Positions 48,501 through 60,500 of a stretch of DNA of 64,000 nt are shown one piece after another; positions within the stretch are counted from its first letter, which is position 1; the number at the start of each line of letters is the position of its first letter. Source of the DNA: Euschistus heros. Lineage: Eukaryota > Arthropoda > Insecta > Hemiptera > Pentatomidae. A model generated the notes under the pieces. The model ran no database searches and was not told the DNA's origin. It saw nothing but the letters and a program-made list of their open reading frames with translations. Made by a program: the position numbers and the translations under genes. The stretch lies in the NCBI GenBank assembly GCA_003667255.2, contig RCWM02000929.1:1-64000 (forward strand), given 5' to 3'.

Positions 48501-51500
48501 TTTTATATACGATCGATTAGTTTTATAGACGACAGCTGACCATTGAAACCTAAACGAACATCTTAGCTTCTCCGAGTCAAAAGTTATACTAATTGCAAAT
48601 CTCGATACGCAGCAAAATAACTTCAAAATTGCGGCGTTCCCCCTTCACCTCGCGAGATGCGTCACTGTTCTCGCTTATCGTGATGAATTTTTTTTTTTAT
48701 CCTTTAACTATCCATTGGTATAATTTAATTTTGGATGTAGAGAATAGATTCAAAACTACAACGCTGTATCCCCTGATTTTGTCATCATTAGGTTTTTTGG
48801 ATTGCCCCCAAATGGTGGCAAATTTAAAGACGTATTCACGTCTAAAAAAAAAAAAAAAATATTATAATTTTGTTTGTGTGATTTATAATGTTAAGTGGTC
48901 AACACTAGCTTCTCTCACAATGCCCGTAGTGGTTTTGAGAGAGTTTTCCTTCTACCAAAGCCCTCAGATGTTCATGATCAACAACAGAAGGCCTACCGCG
49001 ACCTTCCTTGTCTTCGAGATAAAATTCTCCAAGACGAAGTTTTTGGATCCATCGCTGCTTCATTCAGTCCAAACAACATTATGTCCGCGCGTAACATTTC
49101 ATGTTACGCGCGGTTTGGGCCGCACTTCGACCAAGTTTGAACTCGTAAAAATAAATGTAACGAAAATCGTGTTTTGAAATGGTGAATTCCAGAGGCCCTT
49201 ACTCATGGAAAATGTGGCACAAAATAAAATAAACTTTGAGAAAAAACAACATTAATGATAGTTTACCTTTACTAGTTATAAGAAAATGAATCTTCAAAAC
49301 CCGTATTATTTTTGCACCAAGCCAATAGTATCCTCCCGACAAATATGTTAGACACCCAACAAACATTCAAAAGTTATTAGAAAGGGAAAGGCTGTCTGTG
49401 AAGTGGATTAAACGGGAAGAAGGTTCCCTTTAAAAACGAAATAATTTAATAAATTTTTAAATGGACAACAATGGCCGTATCAAACAATTTTCAACACATC
49501 AGCACTATATTACATGGATTATAAATACTAAAGTATTCAAAAATGTAAGACAAAAAATCAAATATTGGTACTCACCTGAGGAGATGTAACAGATATCTGA
49601 AATATATCCATCGTGGAAGGGGGAAGGGGCCAGGTAGGCTAAATTTTTGGGGTTTTCCCTTGAATTGACCCTATGACTCATTGGACTTTTCCGTTCCCAT
49701 TGGAAACGAATTTTCCAAAGCTTCACAGTCATTACATTTTAGTTCGTATACACCGCTTTTTTGGAAAGACAAAATAGACCATTTTCAAAAAAGCGGTGTA
49801 TAAGAACTAAAATGTAATTACTGTCAAGCTGAAAACTGGACGATCGGTAAATCAAAGAGTAATAGAACAGAAAAAGGCATACAATAATAAGACGCAACAT
49901 TCCAATTTCGCTATCCATCTAAATAAAAAATTCAATGAAAATGAAAATTTAATAAATACTCGGAAGTAAAAATAATACATCAAGTAGAAAATAGCCTAAA
50001 ATTAAATATTTTTTGACTCATTAAAAATAATAAAATAGTTTAAGATCCAGATTTTTATTTGAATGACCAGATAAACATTTCCAACAGCCCCAATTTAAAT
50101 TTGTTTCAATTAGGAACGGAAAAATCCAATTAGTCATGGGAAAACCCCCCGAAAAATGAACCTACCCTGACCCTTCCCCTTCCACTATTTCTTGTCTTAC
50201 ATTTTTGCAAACTTTAGTATATATAGTCCATGTTACGTACTTTTGATGTGTAGAAAATTGTGTATGTGTTAGAACTGAAGATGGATGTTTAGCTTTCGAA
50301 ACTAGTTTTCTAATAAAATAAATCCAATAGAAGTAGCAACTATTTCATCAATCCTAATTTTTTGAGAGTCACTTATAAACGTTTGCCGGAATCCTATAAT
50401 TATTCTAAAAATACCATTTGTGCCGATATCGATACTGTAGGCCAGGGGTGCTCAAACGGTCGATCGCGATCGACTAGTCGATCGCGAGTGCTTTTTGGGT
50501 AGATCTCGAGAAGAAAAAAAATTTTAATAAGTAGGTAGGTAACTAAACTACAAAAATGTATTACGTAATAAAATAACACTGCTTGCGGCAAAAGGTGGCT
50601 TTATCAAAGGAACGCGCGGCACTTGTCAAAGAAAAGCCGTGTTGTTTCTAGACGAGAGACAGTACAGTCTAGTTTCGGGCGGCGCGTTTGACGGGAACAT
50701 TCGAGACTTTCGTTCACGCCGATATAAATGTTGCGCCTGCAGGAATTGGAGTCATTCTGAATTGTAACTTGATGGCGATCCTACGTCGATACAAAGTTTA
50801 TTATTAAATAGTGGAAAATGAGTGCAGTGAAGAAATCTAAAACGTATCATTTTAATAAGGATTGGGAGGAAGAATTTTTCTTTTGTATGGTGAAGGGTAA
50901 GTGCATTTGTGTTATTTGTCGTGCGTCAGTTGCAATACCTAAGCGTGGTAACTTAGAGAGGCATCATAAAACGGTTCATAAAAACTATGAAAAGGATTTT
51001 CCGCTACCGAGTGAATTAATAAAACGAAAAGTAAGTGATTTGATATCTTGTTTGAAAAAAGAACAATCCATGTTCACAAGACCAGCCAAACAATCAAAAG
51101 CTGCTACGATCGCGTCATTTAAAATATCTCATATTTTGGCGAAACACAAGAAACCATTTGAAGATGGATCGGTGGTGAAGGAAGCATTTATTGAAGCGGG
51201 TGAGACTTTATTTGGAGATTTTAAAAATAAAACAGAAATCATGTCTGCTATTAGAGAACTTCAGTTATCTCGTCCGACTGTCACAAGGCGTATTGAAGTC
51301 ATGAGTCAGGACATCGCAGATAAACTAAAAACATGATATCATGGAATGTACATACTTTTCTTTACAGTTCGACGAATCCATCGATATGACAGACACTGCC
51401 CAGCTGTGTATTTTTATTCGGATGGTATTCAATGACATGTTGGCTAAGGAAGAATTTTTGACAATCATTCCTCTGAAGGGGAAGGCCCGTGGCGAAGATA

Positions 51501-54500
51501 TATATGACGTTTTCTTCAATTTTGTAAAAAACTACGAGCTACCAATATATAAATTAGTGTGCATTACAACCGATGGAGCACCAGCAATGACTGGAAACAA
51601 AAACGGTTTTGTGGCATTGTGTCGAGCTAATGAAGAATTCCCTTCATTTTTTTCATTCCATTGCATTATACATCAACAAGTTTTGTGTTCAAAAGTTTTA
51701 AACACGGAGGAAATTATGGGCATTGCAACAAAAATTGTGAATTCCATCCGTGCACGTAGCTTGCAACGGCGGCTCTTTCAGTTGCAGTTGGAAGATAGGG
51801 AGTCAGCTGAACACACTGATTTAGTTCTTCACACGGACGTCAGGTGGTTGAGTCGCGGAAAATTCCTAGAAAGGTTTCAAGAATTATTGCCCGAAATAAC
51901 AGCTTTTCTAGACGAAAGAGGTGATGACACTCAGATTTTGAAAAACGAAAAATGGCTAAATGATTTGGCATTTTTGACTGACATCACAATGCACTTAAAC
52001 ACCGTTAACTTGGAGCTTCAAGGTAAAGGAAAAACTATTATTGAGATGATTAGCGCAGTAAACGCATTCAAAAGTAAATTGCAACTTATGATGATAGATC
52101 AACTGAAAAGAAAGGATCTGAAACATTTTCCGTCTTTGAAAGCAAGGATTCCTCAGTTGAATTATGATACGTATGAGGCTGAATTATCAAATATTTTGGG
52201 ACAATTCGAAATGCGTTTTTATGATTGCAGTAAATTGGAAAATATAGCATCATTTATGAGTTATCCTTTTTCATGTAAAAACATTGAGGAATTAGCTACT
52301 GAAATAGCAAGTCAGTTTAATATGAACTCATGTTCTGTTGAAAATGAGTTGGTGCAGATTATATCAGATATACATCTCAAAGCTACAGCATCTGATACAA
52401 ATTTCTGGTGTTTTATATCTGAAGATAAATATCCGAATGTAAGGCAAATCGCCCTTCAACTGACGGCATTTTTCGGGTCAACTTACTTGTGCGAGTCTGC
52501 ATTTTCTGAAATGAAGATAATTAAGTCAAAATATCGCAATCGAATAACTGACGATCATATGTCATCATGCTTGAGATTAGCACTCAGTGGTTACGTACCA
52601 TCTTATGAAAAGTATGCTGAGGACATGCAGTGCCACGCTTCAACATCCAAAGCCACTCCTTAGTTAAGTTTAACACCATATGTAACTCTTTTGTTTAATA
52701 AACTCGCAAATTTGAATAACTATGAGTTTTTTCATTGATATTGTAGAGAAGAACCTAACTAAACCTAACCCAAACCTTGACTAAAATAATGTACCTATAT
52801 TGTGCAGAAAGCTAATATCTATATATGCTACGGTACACCCTACCTAGGTAGGTAGGGTGTATTGTGTATGTACGACAACCCTGCATCACACACACTTGCA
52901 GTCTCAGAGTCGATCGTAAGTAGTCTAAAAATATTGAGGTAGATCGCCAGCAGTTCAAGTTTGAGCACCCCTGCTGTAGGCCTTATTAGGAAGCACAACT
53001 TAACTATTTTTTCACAATGCAGAGATTTATAAAAAATTGCTTTAAAGGTTAATATTTTACTCGTTTTAAGAGAAATTTCGTTTATCTACTTCTTCACAAC
53101 AACCACCGAAATATTTATGAAACATTAGAAATAATAAAATCCTTCAAAACTAATCCACATCATTGTTTAAATGGCCAGATTAATATAAATAATAATAGTC
53201 CCTTTTTAAATTTGTTTTCAGTAAAAACAGAAAAAAATAAGCAGTCATATTGTAATCCTAAAGGACAAAAGACACCTCTATCTGACCCTTTCGTCTCTTA
53301 ACACTCGGTCTACTATAGGCCCTGATATCTTTTAGAAGCCCTCTCTATTTTGCCTGCATAAATGTCTAACATTTAAAAAAAAATTAATATATATATTAAT
53401 TTAATTAATATAATTAATTAAAATTAATATATATAATATGTGTAGTAATGTGCTGATGCTTTGAATTTAGAGCAGGGAGTTTGTTATACTATTAGGTCAT
53501 TTGTTAATTTTAATAAGATTTAAAATCTATTACATAATTCAAATATAGCTTACTTGAGTAGCACTTGGCTGGTGTAATCTTCCGAAGAATTCATGATTGA
53601 TGGATGAACAGTGGTCACTTTTATGTTATTGTTATCGTTCAGTTGCAGGTCAGTTCGGAAGCATTTGCTCATATCTACAAAAATTGATTGGATTAGTTGA
53701 AAGTTCATAAGGTATTGCTTATAAGAACACTAAAAAGTGTACAAGAATAAGTAAACAAGTACTAATAATAGTAATGATAATAAAAAAGTTCTATATTTAT
53801 TAACTCCCTTAAGAATAAAAAATACAAAAAGTACAACCAAGGGTATTCAGAGCCTTAAAATGAATTTAATAATTTTAAATTATAAAAAAAAAAAAAAGAA
53901 AATAATACTAAAAAAAAAAAAAAGATAATAAAAAAATGACAGAGAATTTAAAACTAGTTTTTTTACAATAAAAATAAAATTTCATAAATATAAGCTGTTC
54001 ATATTTTATACACCTAAGAAGTGGCATACACCAAGGAAGTGGTATTTGAAAGTGAAAAGGGTAATTGAATGACGAATGTGGAGAGGGATGGAGTTTCAGA
54101 GAGAAGAGGATCGGATTTTCGTAACGGTTACTCTATCCAATCTGCCCTCCTGTAAATATCTCAAGACCTATTTTCCGCAATAGATCACCAAGAGTTAACT
54201 ATCCCTATCCTATTAGATTTTTCCAAAGCATTTGATAATGTTGACCACAACATCCTCCTATCCAAACTCCAAAACCTTTCCTTATCTTCATCTGCCTTGG
54301 TTTAAGTCCTTCCTTATTGATAGATGACAGTTTTAGTTATTTCAGATAAAACTCCGTCCAAGACCCTACCCCTATCCTGTTGTGTTCCCTAGGGATATTC
54401 ACACTATTTTCTGTCTACATTAATGACCTTCCTCTTTCCATCTATCATTGTCGTCCATCTTTGCACCGATGATATTAAAATCTATTTTTCCTTTCCCACC

Positions 54501-57500
54501 TCAAACATATTCCAAGCCACTAGAAGAATCCTGGATTGAATCTGTAACTGGGCATAGGCGAACAAGGTGAATTTAAATGCTGACAGGACCAAATATATTG
54601 TAATAGGTTCGAGTTACCTCTTGAAAACCATACCTTCTATTCCCACCCTTTTCCTAAGCAGTGATCCTGTTAATTTTACCCTTCAATCAAAAATCTTGCA
54701 GTCCTATCCTGTAAAAACCAAGTATTTGAAATGCCCGCCACAAATGCCGCCTCGTCCTACAGCATCTAAATCACCAGCTTCTTTTCGAAACCCGCAGGTT
54801 ACTTGTAACCTTTCTTATTTCCCTCCACTTAGACTACTACTGTGCTGTGTAATACCGGCAGTACACACTCGCCGAGGTAAGACGAATGCAGGCGAACACG
54901 AATGTGTGCTGGGTCACCTCGTGTTAGTTCGCCTTAGCTCTGCTCGGCTCGGCAGCGCTCCGAAAAAAGTCGGTCTCTGGGCACGAGTCAAAGGACCGGG
55001 AGGAAACGAGCGACGAGGCGAACAGACCCAGTACACACTCGCCTCAGCTCGGGATTCAGATTTCTGCGAATGGCAAGCACTTCTGTTACTCACATCTAAG
55101 TTTCTTTTTAACAAATTTCAACGTTTTCCTCATTCAAATTCCAGTTCGTTACTAATTAAGGAACTAAAGAAAAAAAAGATTAACTAGAGAAAAAAAAATA
55201 TTCCAATATTTAGCCAAAAAAATATGGCTTCATTTAGACAATTTATTTTATTAATTTAGCCAATATATTTTTTATATTTTAAAATATATATAAGCAATAA
55301 ATAAAATCATGAAATTCTAAAAAGTTATTTAAGTGGGTTTTTTACAACTTCTAATTAAAGAAATTATAAGTAATTTTTCTCGAAAATTCGCTTAAAATAA
55401 ATATCCAATCAGAAAATATCAAATAAATTTGGACTTATTCAGTCCTGTTCCGTTGAAAGTTTTTATCCACTATCTCCGTTTTTGTTTTGTTTTTTTCAAT
55501 TTTTTCGTCGTACAATATGCACATACTTATAATATGCGTAGGCTGCAATATCTGCAATAGCTTTAACCAGAACCCTCACATCCATCTTCATCAACTCCCA
55601 ATAAAACACTAGCTTTAGTTTATAAAACTGAACAACCCAACTTCTACAAAGCTCGCCTTCCCTCGTCCACGAGCCACTCGGCGAGTGTGTACTTGCACCA
55701 TTCGTGTACACAGCTCGCTTCCGCTCGGCTCGGGTGGCCTCGTTGACGAGCGCCTCGGTGAGTGTGTACTGCCGGCATATGGGTGTGTTTCTGATGATCT
55801 CGGAACTATACTCAAAAGACAATTTAACTGCTTCATTCGTTTTATGTTCGGATCCCGAGAAACGCCCACGTTTTACAATTGTATATGGTGTTAAAGTGGC
55901 TCTTTCCTTCCTATCGTCGCCAGTCGTCTCTGGCACCATTTCATTTTCAAACCATCCAATTCTAACGCCCACCTTACATTTCCGAACTCTCTCAACTCAA
56001 ATCTTCAATTCTTACCTACCAAACCGGTTCCCATTAATCAGATCTGTATACTCCTGCTCATTGCTCAGCCGCTTTTGACAGATCTTTCGTAATCCGATCT
56101 TCTTTTCAATAGAACTCCATCCCTCTGCACATTCGTCATTCAATTACCTTTTCCACTTTCAAATACCACTTCTTTAACCACCTACTGTCCACCCAGATCC
56201 ACGAAAACTGTCAATGGCCGCTTTAAAATTATATAAAATATGAACAGTTTATATTTATGACATTTTATTCTTTTGTACAAACTCACATTTTCTGTTACTT
56301 TTTATTAATGTTTTATTATTTTCATTATTATTATTTGTTATTTTATTCTAAAAATATTATTTCATTTTAAGGCTCTTAAAGCCCTTGACTGTACATTATT
56401 AATTATTCTTAAGGAACTTAAGGTCCCAGAATAAATAAAGAACTCTTTTTTTATTATTTATTAAAGAAACTTTTGTTTATCACATCTTAGTATACATTAC
56501 ATATTTACAAAATTTTAATAGTAACAAGCAGCATCATAATAAGAAATAAATTTTTTTAAAAAATCAATACTGGATTAGGATTGAAGGGTTTGGTAGATGA
56601 GGGGGGTAAGTAAAAAAACACAGTTTTCTGTGACTTATGCTTTAAGTTTTTTTTTTTTTTCAACGAAAAGAGAGGAGGTTCTCAAATCGTCTTTATTTTT
56701 TTTTTATTTGTGTATGTTTGTTACGCGATTACCCCGTCAATCATGAATCGATTTTCATGATTCTTTTTTTGATTCATATGGCATACCTCAGAGGTGGTCC
56801 CATATAAATTTTATTGAAATCAACACAGCGCTGTTTAAGAAAAAAAAAACAATTAATAAGATATCACTATTAAAATTCAATTTTATTTCTCACTTACCAC
56901 TAAAAAGTGAATAATAAAAATAATTTAAAAAAAAAATTTAATAAAAAATAAAGACTTTAAGACTGAACCTACATGCACAAACTTGAACTATAAAGTAAAA
57001 AATAATATTTTAATTACTTCAAAACAAGCAGCATTAAATGATAATCAGCGAAATTATCAATACTTATATACCTATTCACAATTTATGATTACTTATTTTT
57101 AGATAATATAGTAACCATAGTAAACCAAAGCAAACAGGATTATAAAAAAAAAGAAAAAAAGAAAATGGTAATTGTAAAATTGTTAAAATCCCTTACTATT
57201 TCAACACCACCACACCGCTGTCTCAGGCCATTTGAAAGTTTTTTGCAAAAGCAGGATTAAACTGTCCTTCTTGGCTGGCACCGACTCCAAAAATAACTGA
57301 TTATAAACTGTGTATAGGTATATGTATATGTATAGATAATTTCGTTGATTGTCATTTAATGCTCTTTGTTTCGAAGTAATTAAAATGTTATTTTTTTTTT
57401 TTACTTTTTAGTTCAAGTTTGTGCATGCAGATTTAGTCTTGAAGTCGGTTTTTTTTTTTTTTTTTTTTTAATTTATATTTTCCGTTAGCAGGAATATAGA

Positions 57501-60500
57501 AATAGACCAATGTACATTCTACATAGCCTTTACATCTTCTTCGTACCTCTAGTTCTATATGTTTTGATATATTCAGATATTTCTACCTAACACTTCTGCT
57601 CATAAATCAATGTGACATAACCCCTTCATCCACCAAACCCTTCGATTGTGAGATATGGAATATAAGTGAAGCATGGCCTCCTTGAACAAAAAGAAAACTT
57701 ATAAATACTTTGCCTAAACAATTTTTTAATAAGAAACGGCACGACAATGTCTTAGTTTGTCCATGGGCCATCCCAGAGCTCTAGCGATTGCAAATTCCTT
57801 ATAAAGGTGGCATTACCAAACAGCCTAACAGCTGAAACAGGATTGAACTCCATCATTGAACTTGATTTTTATAAAATGTCTTCCTGAAATTCTTTATTAC
57901 ATGGATCTAAGTTATTGTTAATAAATAACATGAATGGTTGAACTTACAATAGAGTGATGCTTTTGTAGATCCATATACATTGAGAGATGGAATTGTCGTC
58001 ATATTAGTCATAGAACAAATATTGACGATATGTCCTTCGTTTCTCAACTTCATAGATGGTAGGACTGCATTCATTAGCTAAAAACGAAATGATTTTAATT
58101 TTGAGTACATAGTTCAATGAAACAAGATGTTTTTATAAAGTATACAATTCATAATAATTACAGCATCACAAGTACAGTCTCCATATTTTCTCCTGATTAT
58201 ATATAAACGGGTTTCGAGATAAAAGTTTTTGAACACTACGATAAAAAAATAATTTTTAACTCACTTTTTGTCCAAAATTTTTCTTCTTGTGCCTTCCACA
58301 TGCGTTTCTCAGAAAAAATGTCAAAATCAAAAATGTAGAACATTAAGTTTACTCTAATTTCATATATGGGTTATTCTCAGATTACTGGCAATTTTTTGTC
58401 TATTAAAAGTTTTACTTAATTGATCAAATCCTTCTTTAATTTTTCCCCACTGCTATAACAGAGAAGAAATATTTCTCCATAATAAAATATTAAAAATGAA
58501 ACTATAAATTACTGAATTGATTTTATGATTGCTTAAGCTACTCAAATGTCATTACCATGGTGTGTCCCACTCATAGCTTTCTTGTGTACATTTTTTTATT
58601 TCTTTCGTTACGTAAGGTAAATGTTTGTGGAATTTATTTCCACACATAAAGAAAAACTCAACAATCATAAATGTTTTTAGTTTTGTATTTTGGGTATAAA
58701 TATAATATAAGTTTACATAGCTACAAACTTTGTCCCATCATTATGATGTCATTACAAAGCAAATAACAAATTTGTTGAGAAATATCCACGAAAATAGGAC
58801 CACGGCGGGGAAATATTTTAGGAGTAGTGGTAGTACTTCGGTAGCTGAAGAGCAGCCTCCAATGGTCAGGCAGTGAGTTGGGGAGATTTCGCCCACGTTT
58901 TTCTTTATGAATTAAGTCACGTACCTTTTTTTGTTGCCATTACCACGCTTTATATAACATAGTAAAATTTTCAAATTAGTTTATTGGCTTTAATCTAAAT
59001 TAGATTATAATTTGTTGTATGACATTTGGCAGAAAAAATAATTTTTATTTTTGTCATCTAAAGGTTAGGTTTAAATAAAATGCCCGAATTATTAATGCGG
59101 TAATGACATGATCTATGCTATAATGAATATTTTCAACTATTGCTACCTTAGATTTAGTTTTCTCCTGAATTAAATGTGTTTAAGTTTAATTGTCCATCTA
59201 GTATTTTAGTTTTGATTAGCACTGAATTATTAGAAATATTGCCTGAAAAGTTTTTTTTTTCCCCTAGGCTCTCAATAACAAAACCACCAATGGCTACTTC
59301 TCCAATATACTTTTTTAATCACATCCAATAGACTTTTTTAATCACATCCAATATACTTTTTAAAAAATTATATTCAAGTGATTATCATCACCTATCTGAT
59401 ATTGTTATTACCGCACTATTAAAAATTTAAATTTCTCATGAAAATATGACTTTCGATCATAATCTACTATATATTTGTCAAATACCACTTACTCATTTAA
59501 CACGAAATCTCAGAAACCACCGAACGGATTGAAATGAAATTCGATATATAGCTTCCTCTAGGGCCGTAGGTGCTCGCTAAGAAAGGAAGTTTAAAAAATC
59601 GGTCTGGATCGCGGCTAATTCGCGAAAAATGCGATTCCAATTTTTATTGGGTGAATAATAAAAGATTAATTCCCATATGGTATTTGGAGATAAGCTAAGT
59701 TAAAAAATAGGTTAGATGTTTAAACCGCACACTTTGACCACAAATTAAGTTCCTTTTAGTTGTAAACAAACAAAAAATACGATCGATGTTGAAACCTTAT
59801 AATATTGGTACTTTCTGTGAACTCATGATGGCTGCAGAGGTGGACCCTTACAAGTTTGAGTTGTTTCGTGACGGAAAGCTATTAAAAGACTTATGTTAAA
59901 GAGGAGATTAAAAGACTTACGTTCTCTGGTGATGACATGTAAGGCCAGTTCGATGTAGGGACAAAAAACTGATAAGAATCAGTGAGTTTTATCAAGTGTA
60001 TGATTCTCTTCAGTATCGTCTGATGTTTCTACTATGGAGAAGATGGGTACAGTATTAACATCCCTCAGCGTGACCCAAACACTAATAGACCACTTAAGTA
60101 AACCGTGTCTGAAGCTGATTTTTACTCCTAAATGTTATGAGGTGAAGAACCTTATTTACTTTAACTTCGTAATCTCCTCAACCAATTTATGCTTGATATG
60201 TAAGCAAAATTAGAAACAGAAAGACTAAACTTTATTTGAAAAAATCAAAAAAGTTAAGAAGCTGAGACTATATTCACTTTAAGTATACCATAAGAAAAGC
60301 TGATGGTCTGGTATCAGAGCTGGGTAAGATGGTAGTGCTGCCTCGAAGCTTCACTGGAGGACTATGGAATTTACTTATTGAAATTATTCTAAGAATGGAA
60401 TTCTTTAGGTTTATATAAGTATTAATTATTATCAACGTTAAACTTAACTTTTACAATTTTAAGTTGTCCTTCATCCTAATGATATTAAACCGTAGCGGAG

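Larger units (their letters stand above)
50443..52973 (+). mobile_element. hAT transposon, complete, Buster-like
   Basis: 15-bp perfect terminal inverted repeats CAGGGGTGCTCAAAC (50443-50457 and 52959-52973), flanked by a perfect 8-bp duplication CTGTAGGC (50435-50442, 52974-52981). The duplication fits the nnnTAnnn pattern described for the Buster branch of hAT. It encodes one transposase, broken by a single-base shift. Subterminal palindromes are present at both ends. It lies in an SDR intron in the orientation opposite to the gene. Confidence 0.97.

Noticed and set aside
48593..49177. 194-codon plus-strand ORF
   Set aside because: It reads mariner transposase sequence in antisense at its 3' end and unrelated DNA before; chimeric and low-complexity in the middle.
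54567..55187. 206-codon plus-strand ORF
   Set aside because: It runs from CR1-like RT sequence across the MITE border at 54855, so it is an artefact of the insertion.
55496..55972. 158-codon minus-strand ORF
   Set aside because: It spans the MITE right end and antisense LINE sequence; no domain.
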